Below are positions 6,573-14,111 of a stretch of DNA of 18,774 nucleotides, piece after piece. Every line of letters begins with the position of its first letter. Position 1 is the first letter of the stretch. The translations under genes were made by a program, and so were the position numbers. Source of the stretch: Bacillota bacterium (GTDB taxonomy: Bacteria > Bacillota > Clostridia > Oscillospirales > Acutalibacteraceae); contig JAEZCC010000033.1 in NCBI GenBank assembly GCA_023412715.1, positions 1 to 18,774 on the forward strand, given 5' to 3'. The notes under the pieces are model-generated. The model was not told where the DNA came from. It searched no databases and saw nothing but the letters and a program-made list of their open reading frames with translations.

Positions 6573-8519
6573 TTGAAAAAATTTGTTGCCGTACTGCTCA
6601 CGGCGGCTTTGCTGCTCCTTCCCGCGCCGCTTTCTTGGCCGGCATCGGCCGCGGGCAGCGACGGTATCGTCGACATGCGGGGGACCAGAACATATGTCGG
6701 TCTTGCGTCGGACTGGTCCAAAACGTGGGACGCTTCCCATTTTAAAGACGTGACCGGCAGCAGCGCTTCATGGGACGGCAATCTCACCGTGAAGGCGGGC
6801 GTGATCGGCAGCCTGAGCGCCTACGGCAGCCTGACCGTCGCCGGCGGCACGGTCGGCGGCGCGAACGTGTCCGGCAACCTGACCGTTACCGGCGGCACGG
6901 TCGGCGACACCGTCTGCACCGGCAGCGCCATCATCTCCGGCGGGATCCTGAAATCCGTCGCCGCCGGCGGCAATATCGGCATGACCGGCGGCACCGTCAG
7001 GCAGGGGGTGACCTCCAACGGAGGCAGCGTCACCCTGAATGGGAAATTCCCAATCGGCGGCTCCGTCACGGCCCTTTCGCAGGTGCTTTTCGGCGGCGGC
7101 TCGACGACGGTTTCCGGTTCCGTCAGCGCGGCCGACGTTACGCTTAATGCCTCGGCTTCCGTGAGCATTTCCGGTACGGTTTCCGTCACCGGGAAGCTTT
7201 TGCTGCATGCGGGGACGCTCACGGCTCAGAAAATTGACGGACACGGCAGCGCCGTGGTCGAGGCGGACGGTTTTGCCAACCGGATGCCGCCGCTCAGCGG
7301 CATCAATGTTCTTCATGTGGATGAGAATAAAAAGGCCGTTCTGGACCAGTCCCTTTCGCTGGACACGATTTCTCTGGAAAAAGGCTCCGAACTCGTTCAT
7401 TACGGCTCCCTTGACGTCAACTGCATCAGCGGCTCCGGCACGCTGTGCGTCGATTCCGGCAAGCTTACCATCCACCAGTACGTGACCGGGTCGCCGTTCC
7501 TTCTGTTCAACGACCCGGTGGGGTCGGGGACCGTCGCGTTCCGCTCGGAGGGCGGTGCGGTCTGGGAAGGCAGCCTGCAGACTTACGGCTACTATTTCGA
7601 GCGGATGGACGCCGGCAGCTACAGCCTTTTCCGCCTTACGCCCTCCGGCACGCAGGGCGTTTCCCTCGGCCTGCATTCGCTGGCGGTCAAGGCGGGTTCT
7701 TCCTCCTCTGTGAGCGTTCTGGTAAGCCCGGATCTCTCCCAGTACGCCGACGGCACGCAGATTATCTGGCGGCTTGACGGGGATTCTTCCGCTTTCTCCA
7801 TCTCTCCCGGTTCCAAAAACGCGGGCTGCACGGTGTCGGCGACTTCCTCTGTTTCCGGCAGCCACAGGGCCGTTCTGACCGCTTATCTTGCCGACAGGAA
7901 CAAGGATATCTTATCCGGCTATAAATCGGATACCTGCGTCCTTACGACCGGCAGCGAGGATTCTTCCGTAACGCTGGACACGTCCTATGTCTCCGTGCTT
8001 GTGGGGAACAAATACGGCGTCCTTGCCAAAACGAACGCTTCTACAGCGCCGGCCGCGGTTTCACGCGATCCCTCCGTTGTGGAGGTGACCGGCACCAAAG
8101 CGGTCAAGGACAAAGACGGGAATCCCGCATGGCTTTATACCGTGACCGGGAAGGGAAACGGATCCACGGCCGTGGAGATCGGCGGCAGCCAGATGGCCGT
8201 TACGGTAAACAGCGGGATCCTGATGGACACCATGTCTTACACCATGGCGCCGAACGCGTTCTACTGCGCGGGGGTGCTGGCGCGCGGCGTCGATGAAAAG
8301 AGCATCGGCGTAAGTTCTTCTTCCTCCAGCGCCCGGGTGGCTTTCTATAAAAAAGGCTCCGACGGGGTGATCCTTTACCGGGTCACGGGCGTGCAGGCGG
8401 GCAGCGCGGACATCCTGTTCGCCGTGGCGGGGGGCCAGTCGGTCAAAATGTCCGTGACCGTGAAGCCCGGCGCCGCGTCCTTCGGCAAAAGCGCGAGGCT
8501 CGTCGCTTTAAAACAGTAA
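6573..8519 (+). CDS. Secreted beta-solenoid and Ig-like repeat protein, unknown function
   Basis: The 648-residue product starts with a signal peptide (residues 1-27, ending PASAA). From residue 69 to about 150 there are five tandem 16- to 17-residue repeats, each beginning G-[NS]-[LI/A]-x and containing a GGTV-like turn. They continue as less regular Gly/Ser/Val-rich strands to about residue 225. This predicts a beta-solenoid. The part after residue 390 has Ig-like, BIG-type character (VTGTKAVKDKDG, YRVTGVQAG, VKMSVTVKPGA). No LPXTG, SLH or transmembrane anchor is seen at the C-terminus, so retention on the surface is unexplained. TTG at 6573 is the start, with AGGAGGGG seven bases upstream. 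It precedes a bactofilin gene on the same strand. No named family was recognised; an adhesin or surface scaffold is an inference only. Confidence 0.85.
   Translation: MKKFVAVLLTAALLLLPAPLSWPASAAGSDGIVDMRGTRTYVGLASDWSKTWDASHFKDVTGSSASWDGNLTVKAGVIGSLSAYGSLTVAGGTVGGANVSGNLTVTGGTVGDTVCTGSAIISGGILKSVAAGGNIGMTGGTVRQGVTSNGGSVTLNGKFPIGGSVTALSQVLFGGGSTTVSGSVSAADVTLNASASVSISGTVSVTGKLLLHAGTLTAQKIDGHGSAVVEADGFANRMPPLSGINVLHVDENKKAVLDQSLSLDTISLEKGSELVHYGSLDVNCISGSGTLCVDSGKLTIHQYVTGSPFLLFNDPVGSGTVAFRSEGGAVWEGSLQTYGYYFERMDAGSYSLFRLTPSGTQGVSLGLHSLAVKAGSSSSVSVLVSPDLSQYADGTQIIWRLDGDSSAFSISPGSKNAGCTVSATSSVSGSHRAVLTAYLADRNKDILSGYKSDTCVLTTGSEDSSVTLDTSYVSVLVGNKYGVLAKTNASTAPAAVSRDPSVVEVTGTKAVKDKDGNPAWLYTVTGKGNGSTAVEIGGSQMAVTVNSGILMDTMSYTMAPNAFYCAGVLARGVDEKSIGVSSSSSSARVAFYKKGSDGVILYRVTGVQAGSADILFAVAGGQSVKMSVTVKPGAASFGKSARLVALKQ
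6777..7019 (+). repeat. Five tandem 48- to 51-bp coding repeats
   Basis: Units begin at 6777, 6825, 6873, 6921 and 6969; the first four are 48 bp and the fifth 51 bp. Each encodes a 16-residue solenoid coil (17 in the last). They diverge at DNA level, so this looks like an old duplication kept by protein structure rather than a recent slippage array. Confidence 0.75.
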
Positions 8520-8535
8520 CTCTGATGGTGAAAAA

Positions 8536-8573
8536 CGGGGTGCGCTGCCGGCTTTACCCGGCGGCGGGCCCCG
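8536..8573 (+). terminator. Probable terminator of the solenoid-protein gene
   Basis: CGGGG/CCCCG (8536-8540 with 8569-8573) encloses a 9-bp CGCTGCCGG/CCGGCGGCG stem with one G-T pair. Only CTTTCTG follows, so termination may be incomplete. A 14-bp palindrome with no loop follows at 8582-8595. Confidence 0.55.
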
Positions 8574-8613
8574 CTTTCTGCGCGGGACGTCCCGCTTTGG
8601 GCCCGGCGCGGAA

Positions 8614-8641
8614 CCTTTTTGACTAAAAAAGTCGAAAAAGG
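8614..8641. other. Inverted repeat upstream of the bactofilin promoter
   Basis: CCTTTTTGACT at 8614-8624 pairs with AGTCGAAAAAGG at 8630-8641 except for one bulged G, with a five-A loop. A smaller GGGT/ACCC repeat overlaps its end. It lies just upstream of the likely -10 element and could be an operator or part of a terminator for the preceding gene. Confidence 0.45.
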
Positions 8642-8665
8642 GTAGAAAACCCAGTTAAAATATTG

Positions 8666-8671
8666 TATAAT
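8666..8671 (+). promoter_or_regulatory. Likely -10 element for the bactofilin gene
   Basis: A perfect TATAAT lies about 70 bp before the start codon in an AT-rich stretch. The -35 at 17 bp spacing (TAGAAA) is poor, so an activator or alternative contact may be needed. Confidence 0.45.
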
Positions 8672-8741
8672 TACAAAAGCTTATTTTGTCTTTATCTTCC
8701 AATCCCATTTTGCTTGGGGAGGAACTTTGGAGGCGCAGTCG

Positions 8742-9461
8742 ATGGATGCTGCAGGAAATAGCCAGGACGGCAGGTTTGCCCACATGGTCAGGCGGATCTG
8801 GAACGGACCTGAAGAAGCGGAGGAAGATTCGCAGATGAAATCGGAAAGAACCATGGAGACAGGCGCGGCACAGCCAAATTATATTCCGCGGGCCGAGTCG
8901 TACGGGCAGAACAACAGCGCGCGTCCCGCTCAGCCTGAATTTTCGGACCGGGGGAATTTCAGCCCCGGTTACGGTGAAAACGCGAAAAACACCACCGTGA
9001 TTTCGCGGGGCACCGTTATTGTCGGCGACATCAAGTCCGACAGCGATATCGAAATGCTCGGCACGGTCACGGGCAGCGTCAGCACGAGCGGCAACGTGAA
9101 AATCAACGGCAAGCAGAACGGGGACGTGCAGGGCTCCGGCGTGTCGCTTTCTTCCTGCACGGTGCGGGGAAACGTCAGCGCTGCGGAAGACATTACGGTC
9201 GACAGCGATTCCGTCATTGTGGGCGACATCAAATGCGGGAACCTCACGTTTGACGGAAAGCTGAAGGGGAATGTCCACGTCATGGGCAACGTCAACTGCC
9301 AGGGAAACGCCATCATCATCGGCGACATTGCCTCCACCACCATTACGGTGGACAGCGGCGCCAAGCTGCAGGGCAAGGTTCAGGTTTCTGACGGGACGAT
9401 TGAGCAGGTCGACCTCCCCGAAGATTTTGCGGAGCCGAAGGACCCGAAGCCGGCTCAGTGA
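8742..9461 (+). CDS. Bactofilin (polymer-forming cytoskeletal protein)
   Basis: The 239-residue product has a polar, disordered N-terminus (about residues 1-80) followed by a bactofilin core (about 83-218) of repeated short beta strands such as GTVIVGDIKSD, GTVTGSV, GNVKINGK, GDIKCGNLTFDGKLKGNVHVMGNV and IIIGDIAS. It ends in an acidic/Pro tail. Bactofilins polymerise without nucleotide into filaments on the inner membrane face and position cell-wall enzymes. ATG 8742 is preferred because TTGGAGG lies eight bases upstream. A TTG start at 8727 with GGGGAGG four bases away is possible and adds five residues. No membrane segment is present. The preceding gene encodes an exported solenoid protein, and a membrane metallopeptidase converges from downstream. 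No M23 peptidase partner lies next to it, unlike many bactofilin loci. Confidence 0.92.
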   Translation: MDAAGNSQDGRFAHMVRRIWNGPEEAEEDSQMKSERTMETGAAQPNYIPRAESYGQNNSARPAQPEFSDRGNFSPGYGENAKNTTVISRGTVIVGDIKSDSDIEMLGTVTGSVSTSGNVKINGKQNGDVQGSGVSLSSCTVRGNVSAAEDITVDSDSVIVGDIKCGNLTFDGKLKGNVHVMGNVNCQGNAIIIGDIASTTITVDSGAKLQGKVQVSDGTIEQVDLPEDFAEPKDPKPAQ

Positions 9462-9494
9462 TCGGCGCAAAACGGCAATAAGGCATAAACTCCG

Positions 9495-9530
9495 GCGCGG
9501 AAACGTTCGCTGTTTCCGCGCTATTTCTTT
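9495..9530. terminator. Bidirectional terminator between bactofilin and DUF3810 genes
   Basis: A 10-bp perfect stem GCGCGGAAAC/GTTTCCGCGC (9495-9504 and 9512-9521) with a seven-base loop is followed on the plus strand by TATTTCTTT. Its right arm touches the stop codon of the convergent minus-strand gene, so both genes share it. Confidence 0.82.
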
Positions 9531-10633
9531 GCGGAGGCTTCTTCCTTCCGCTGCAGGGCAAGCAGCAGGTCGACCATCCTGCCGTAGCTTTGGACCCCGT
9601 CGCTCTGACGGTTTGCTTTCAGGTAGCTGTTGTTCACCGAGTCCGAAATTTTTGCAACCGGCCCCTCGAACTGTTTCCAGTAAGCGGAATTGTACGCAAG
9701 GTCTTTTTTTACGCCTTCGCTCAGGCTGCTCCATACTCTGGCGTCCGCTTTTTCGTCCGCCGCGAGCAGGGCGTTCGAGGCGTAGGTGAAGGCGAGCATG
9801 GTGCCGGAATACTTGAAATCGGCGCTTTCGCTTTTTTCACATGCCAGGTATCCGATGAAATTGGCCTCGTCTTCCCGCATGAATCCCCGCAGGTGCGAAA
9901 GCTCGTGGCACATTGTGACGGGGATGGTATACTCCGGCGCATCGGTGTTTACGTTCGCCTCGAACGTAAAGGGAAAGAACATCCCCGTGAGGTTGCAGCG
10001 GGACATCAGCCGGGAACCGAGAACGGGCTTCGGCGCGCTGTAGCCCGACGGGAGAAGGGGGTAGTCGGCGCTCAGCAGGTCGAACGACTGCCTGGCCTGC
10101 TGGGCCGTGCGGGCGAAATCCCGCGTGCTCAGCTTCATGACGCCCTCGCCGTCCGTTGCGACACGGGCGCGCTGCGCGTCGGCGTCGTCGGCGAGATTCC
10201 CGCACAGGCGCGTCAGCTCCGCGGCGGAAGACGGTTTTACCGGCAGGCCGCAGGTCTGCGCGAACGTGCTGCGGTAGTAGTTGATGCCGCAGTTCACGGT
10301 GAAAACAAGATACACGACGCCCCCAAAGCACAGAAGATTGACGAAAAACTTCAGGACGGTTTCCGCCCGGCGGCCCTTCCCGCGGACGGCCCCGGCGATC
10401 GTCCGGACCAGAAGCGCCATCAAGCACGCCGCGAGCAGATACACGAGGATTTCCCCGATAGAAAACGGCGCGAGGCCGGTCAGAAAATTTCCGGCGCGCG
10501 CGAGCGCGGCATACGGGCCGCGCGCGTACCGTTCCGCCGCCGCCTCGTGAGAGGAAGCGTACAGGGTCGCCGCAAAAGCGGCCGGGTATGCCAGCAGCAG
10601 CCACAGCCGGCGGAGCTTTAAAATTTTTATCAT
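9521..10633 (-). CDS. DUF3810-type membrane zinc metallopeptidase
   Basis: The 370-residue product has three predicted hydrophobic segments (about residues 9-25, 58-80 and 93-115). Next comes a soluble domain with the zinc-peptidase motif HELSH at 243-247 and Glu256 nine residues after the second histidine, which could be the third ligand. Sequence character and length match DUF3810 proteins, which are annotated as putative metallopeptidases without known substrates. The active-site domain would lie on one face of the membrane, probably outside given the positive residues after segment two. ATG at 10631-10633 has AGAGG seven bases upstream. A promoter with a perfect TATAAT lies about 40 bp ahead. 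It converges with the bactofilin gene, so any link to cell shape is only inference. Confidence 0.85.
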   Translation of the reverse strand: MIKILKLRRLWLLLAYPAAFAATLYASSHEAAAERYARGPYAALARAGNFLTGLAPFSIGEILVYLLAACLMALLVRTIAGAVRGKGRRAETVLKFFVNLLCFGGVVYLVFTVNCGINYYRSTFAQTCGLPVKPSSAAELTRLCGNLADDADAQRARVATDGEGVMKLSTRDFARTAQQARQSFDLLSADYPLLPSGYSAPKPVLGSRLMSRCNLTGMFFPFTFEANVNTDAPEYTIPVTMCHELSHLRGFMREDEANFIGYLACEKSESADFKYSGTMLAFTYASNALLAADEKADARVWSSLSEGVKKDLAYNSAYWKQFEGPVAKISDSVNNSYLKANRQSDGVQSYGRMVDLLLALQRKEEASAKK

Positions 10634-10674
10634 GGCGCAGCCTCTTTCCGGTACGGATTTTTTCTATGCGATCC

Positions 10675-10703
10675 ATTATACCACCGCGCCGCCGTTCGTT
10701 GAA
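10675..10703 (-). promoter_or_regulatory. Promoter of the DUF3810 gene
   Basis: On the minus strand TTCAAC (complement of 10698-10703) and TATAAT (complement of 10675-10680) are 17 bp apart. The bases TGG before TATAAT provide an extended -10, compensating for the weak -35. Confidence 0.7.
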
Positions 10704-10754
10704 GCGGCAAAACCCGGCCGTGAAGCCGCGGCGGGCTTATTTTTGGTTTTTTTG

Positions 10755-10783
10755 TTGCCGCCGGCGGCCAAAAATGATATGAT
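10755..10783 (+). promoter_or_regulatory. Probable promoter of the LURP-one-like gene
   Basis: TTGCCG (10755-10760) and TATGAT (10778-10783) are 17 bp apart. A 12-bp perfect palindrome GCCGCCGGCGGC (10757-10768) overlaps the -35 and spacer and could be an operator. A short AAGCC/GGCTT hairpin followed by T runs lies just upstream at 10723-10753. Confidence 0.5.
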
Positions 10784-10820
10784 AGAAAAGAATCGGGATG
10801 CTAGAGAGGATGAGTGGGAA

Positions 10821-11333
10821 GTGCGGCTTTATTTGCAGCAGGCCGGCGGGCCGGAAAGGCTGTTCACCGTATTGGATTCCTGCGGAAACCCTCTTTATGA
10901 TCTGCAGGGCGAGTACACCCCTCTGGGGTGCCGGTACCGGCTGTGCGGGAAGGACGGCGTGTCCCTTGCCCGCGTGACCGGCGTGTTTCTTCCCACCTCG
11001 TTCCAGTACTCCGTTTCAGCCGGGGGAAGACGCATGCGGCTTACCGTGAAGCCCCGCGCCGTGCACCGCCCCGTTCGGATCAAAGGTGTTCCGTGGCGCT
11101 TCCGCGGCAGCATCCTCACAAGGTCGTTCGACCTTGTGGAAGGCCGGGAAGAGCACGGCAGGCCGCGCGTCGTCATGACGCACGGGCGCTGCTGGAATGC
11201 GCGCGGCGACTGTTACGCCGTCGAGATCTTTCTGGAGGGGGACGTGCCGCTCGCCCTTTGCGCGGCGGTTGCGCTGGATGCTTCCATCGTCGGCGGAAGC
11301 GCCGTTCCGGTGCCCGCGGGCGGATCCATTTGA
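10821..11333 (+). CDS. LURP-one-related (YxjI/Tubby-like) protein
   Basis: The 170-residue product resembles bacterial LURP-one-related proteins such as YxjI. It starts with the typical RLYLQQ...FTVLDSCGNPLYDLQGEYTPLG segment, and repeated beta-strand pairs lead to a hydrophobic C-terminal helix (PLALCAAVALDAS). The fold is a 12-stranded barrel around a helix shared with Tubby and phospholipid scramblases; bacterial function is unknown. GTG 10821 is chosen because the family begins at this point and GAGAGGA lies 10 bases upstream. The open frame extends further upstream, but an ATG there (10779) overlaps the likely -10 element and has no ribosome site. valS starts 86 bp downstream on the same strand, so the two may be co-transcribed. 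Cysteines are more numerous than usual for the family. Confidence 0.75.
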   Translation: MRLYLQQAGGPERLFTVLDSCGNPLYDLQGEYTPLGCRYRLCGKDGVSLARVTGVFLPTSFQYSVSAGGRRMRLTVKPRAVHRPVRIKGVPWRFRGSILTRSFDLVEGREEHGRPRVVMTHGRCWNARGDCYAVEIFLEGDVPLALCAAVALDASIVGGSAVPVPAGGSI

Positions 11334-11373
11334 CAAATGCCCCGGAAGACGGCGTCATCTCGCAGAGAGTTTA

Positions 11374-11389
11374 TGCGGCGAAGGCCGCA
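11374..11389 (+). other. Small hairpin in the valS leader
   Basis: TGCGGC-GAAG-GCCGCA forms a 6-bp stem 30 bases before the valS start. It has no T tract. The 86-bp gap is too short to hold a T-box riboswitch, and no T-box sequence is seen. Confidence 0.4.
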
Positions 11390-11419
11390 ATCCCATATCA
11401 TTGGAGGAAGTTAGCAGAC

Positions 11420-14044
11420 ATGAGCAGGGAACTTGCCAAAACCTACGACCCGCAGGAAGTGGAGGATCGCATCTACCGCTTCTGGCTTGAGGGAAATTAT
11501 TTCCACGCGGAGCGCGATCCGCAGAAAAAGCCTTACACCATCGTGATGCCCCCGCCGAATATCACCGGGCAGCTCCACATGGGACATGCCCTCGACTCGG
11601 CGCTTCAGGATATTCTGATCCGCTGGCGCAGAATGCAGGGCTACGACGCGCTTTGGCTTCCGGGTACGGACCATGCGGCCATCGCCACCGAGGCGAAGGT
11701 GGTCGAGGCCCTGCGCAAGGAAGGCAAGACCAAAGAGAGTGTAGGGCGCGAGGCGTTTCTTGAGCGCACGTGGAAGTGGAAGGAAGAATACGGCGGCCGC
11801 ATTGTTTCGCAGCTGAAAAAGCTCGGCTCCTCCTGCGACTGGGAGCGTGAGCGCTTCACCATGGACGAGGGCTGTTCCCGCGCGGTGCGCGAAGTGTTTG
11901 TCCGCCTGTACGAAAAAGGGCTGATCTACCGCGGCGAGCGCATCATCAACTGGTGCCCGCACTGCAGGACCTCCATCTCCGACGCGGAGGTCGAATTTAC
12001 CGAGCGCGACGGCTTTTTCTGGCATCTGCGCTACCCGTTCAAGGACGGCGGCGGCTATCTTGAGCTTGCGACGACCCGGCCGGAAACCATGCTGGGCGAC
12101 ACCGCCGTCGCGGTCCACCCGGAGGACGAACGGTATAAAAAGTTCGTCGGCAGGACGCTGATTCTGCCGCTCGTGGGGCGCGAAATCCCCGTGGTCGCCG
12201 ACGAATACGTCGAGCGCGATTTCGGAACCGGCGTGGTCAAGATCACGCCCGCGCACGACCCGAACGACTACGAGGTCGGCCTGCGGCACAATCTCGCCGT
12301 CATCAACGTGATGAACGAAGACGGCAGCATCAATAAAAACGGCGGAAAATACGCCGGGTTACCCGGCCTTGAAGCCCGTAAGCAGATTGTCGACGATCTG
12401 AAGGCACAGGGGTTCCTCGTCAAGGTGGAGCCCATCAAGCATAACGTCGGCTCCTGCTACCGCTGCGGCACCATTGTGGAGCCGCGCGTCTCGAAGCAGT
12501 GGTTCGTCAAAATGGAACCGCTCGCAAAGCCCGCCATCGAGGCGGTGCGGGACGGCCGAACCAGATTCGTCCCGGAGCGCTTTTCAAAGATCTATTTCCA
12601 CTGGCTCGAAAACATCCGCGACTGGTGCATTTCCCGCCAGCTGTGGTGGGGGCACCGCATCCCGGCGTGGTACTGCCGGGACTGCGGCGAGATGATCGTG
12701 GCCCGCGGCGAGCCGCACGTCTGCCCGAAATGCGGCGGCACGCGCCTCGAACAGGACCCGGACACGCTCGACACGTGGTTTTCTTCGGCGCTGTGGCCGT
12801 TTTCCACGCTCGGCTGGCCCGACAAAAATCCTGATCTCAGCTATTTTTACCCGACCGACACGCTCGTGACCGGCTACGACATCATCTTTTTCTGGGTCGT
12901 CCGCATGATGTTCTCCGGCCTGGAGCAGATGGGCGACGTGCCGTTCCGCACCGTGCTGATCCACGGCCTTGTGCGCGACGAGCAGGGCCGCAAGATGAGC
13001 AAATCGCTCGGCAACGGCATCGATCCGCTCGTCGTTATCAAAGAGTACGGCGCCGACGCGCTGCGCTTTATGCTCGCGACGGGCAACAGCCCCGGGAACG
13101 ACATGCGCTACTCCAAAGACAAGGTCGAGTCGAGCCGCAATTTCGCCAATAAAATCTGGAACGCGGCCCGCTTCATCCGCATGAACCTCGAAGGCCGCGA
13201 CATTCCGCCGACCTTGCCGGAGACGCTTGCTCTGGAGGATCAGTGGATTGTCGATTCGTTCAACCGCGTAACGAAAGAAGTCACCGACAACCTCGAGCAT
13301 TTCGAGCTTGGCATCGCCGCGCAGAAGCTCTACGATTTTCTGTGGGACGAGTTCTGCGACTGGTATATCGAGATTTCAAAGATCCGCCTGACCTCGGGCG
13401 ACGAGACGGCCGCGCAGAACGCGTGCCGCGTGCTCGTGTGGGTCATGTCTTCCACGCTGCAGCTCCTGCATCCGTTCATGCCGTTCATCACCGAAGAGAT
13501 CTGGCAGTCGCTTCCTCACGAGGGCGATTCCATTATGGTCTCAAAATGGCCGGAATTTAGCGAAGCGCACAGCTTCCCCCAGGCCGCGGAAGAGATGCGC
13601 AAAATCATGGAGGCCGTGCGCGCGGTGCGCAACCGCCGCGCCGAGATGAACGTGCCGCCTTCCCGCAGGACCCATCTGTATCTCGACACCGCCGTGCCGG
13701 AGACGTTCCGCAGGGGCGCCGCGATTCTCATGCGCCTCGCTTCGGCCAGCCACGTGGAGTTCGGCGCGATTCCGGCGGCGGAAAAGGCCGTGACCATCGT
13801 GACGCCCGACGCGAAACTGTTCATCCCGACCGACGAGCTCGTCGACCGTCAGGCGGAGCTTGCCCGTCTTTCCAAAGAGCTGGAGTCGGCGCAGAAGCAG
13901 TATGCGAACGCGCAGGCAAAGCTGAAAAATGAAAAATTTCTTTCCAAAGCGCCGGCGAACGTCGTCGACGGCGTTCGCCAGAACGCGGAAAAGCTTGCAG
14001 AGCACATCGCGCTCATCCGGTCCGGCATCAAAGAGATGCAGTAG
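11420..14044 (+). CDS. valS: Valyl-tRNA synthetase
   Basis: The 874-residue cytosolic class I enzyme charges tRNA-Val with valine. The HIGH motif appears as HMGH at residues 53-56, within PPPNITGQLHMGHALD, and KMSKS is at 525-529. The CP1 editing domain includes ATTRPETMLGDTAVAVHPED, which hydrolyses mischarged Thr-tRNA. CxxC pairs (CYRCG, CRDCG, CPKCGG) sit in the zinc-like insert near 345-440. The anticodon-binding domain follows, and the last 65 residues form the coiled coil typical of bacterial ValRS. The length is normal. ATG 11420 has GGAGG about 12 bases upstream, a rather long spacing, but it starts at the usual MSRELAKTYDPQEVE position. Terminator at 14067. No T-box leader is visible, although many Firmicute valS genes have one. 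Confidence 0.99.
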   Translation: MSRELAKTYDPQEVEDRIYRFWLEGNYFHAERDPQKKPYTIVMPPPNITGQLHMGHALDSALQDILIRWRRMQGYDALWLPGTDHAAIATEAKVVEALRKEGKTKESVGREAFLERTWKWKEEYGGRIVSQLKKLGSSCDWERERFTMDEGCSRAVREVFVRLYEKGLIYRGERIINWCPHCRTSISDAEVEFTERDGFFWHLRYPFKDGGGYLELATTRPETMLGDTAVAVHPEDERYKKFVGRTLILPLVGREIPVVADEYVERDFGTGVVKITPAHDPNDYEVGLRHNLAVINVMNEDGSINKNGGKYAGLPGLEARKQIVDDLKAQGFLVKVEPIKHNVGSCYRCGTIVEPRVSKQWFVKMEPLAKPAIEAVRDGRTRFVPERFSKIYFHWLENIRDWCISRQLWWGHRIPAWYCRDCGEMIVARGEPHVCPKCGGTRLEQDPDTLDTWFSSALWPFSTLGWPDKNPDLSYFYPTDTLVTGYDIIFFWVVRMMFSGLEQMGDVPFRTVLIHGLVRDEQGRKMSKSLGNGIDPLVVIKEYGADALRFMLATGNSPGNDMRYSKDKVESSRNFANKIWNAARFIRMNLEGRDIPPTLPETLALEDQWIVDSFNRVTKEVTDNLEHFELGIAAQKLYDFLWDEFCDWYIEISKIRLTSGDETAAQNACRVLVWVMSSTLQLLHPFMPFITEEIWQSLPHEGDSIMVSKWPEFSEAHSFPQAAEEMRKIMEAVRAVRNRRAEMNVPPSRRTHLYLDTAVPETFRRGAAILMRLASASHVEFGAIPAAEKAVTIVTPDAKLFIPTDELVDRQAELARLSKELESAQKQYANAQAKLKNEKFLSKAPANVVDGVRQNAEKLAEHIALIRSGIKEMQ

Positions 14045-14066
14045 GGGCGATCGGCAGCGTTTTCAG

Positions 14067-14093
14067 GAGGCGGGGATTTTCCCGCCTCTTTTT
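14067..14093 (+). terminator. Rho-independent terminator after valS
   Basis: GAGGCGGG at 14067-14074 pairs perfectly with CCCGCCTC at 14081-14088 around a six-base loop, followed by five T. It separates valS from folC only 19 bases before the folC start, so folC expression probably depends on readthrough or an unseen promoter inside valS. Confidence 0.88.
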
Positions 14094-14111
14094 CACAGGG
14101 GGAATCAACAG

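Noticed and set aside
6777..7019. Tandem repeats as a CRISPR array or recent minisatellite
   Set aside because: The units are contiguous, divergent, in frame and encode solenoid coils; there are no spacers.
6768..7865. 365-codon minus-strand frame opposite the solenoid protein
   Set aside because: Shadow of the repeated GC-rich coding strand with no domain signature.
10723..10753. Terminator before the LURP-one gene
   Set aside because: AAGCC/GGCTT is only a 5-bp stem, and no plus-strand gene ends upstream of it; the T runs may simply be promoter-region AT bias.
11330..11358. valS promoter TTGACA-17-CGTCAT
   Set aside because: The -35 is perfect but overlaps the preceding stop codon, and the -10 matches only three of six bases; insufficient to annotate.
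11411..12289. Minus-strand frame opposite valS
   Set aside because: Antisense to highly conserved valS motifs; His/Val/Arg-rich shadow translation.
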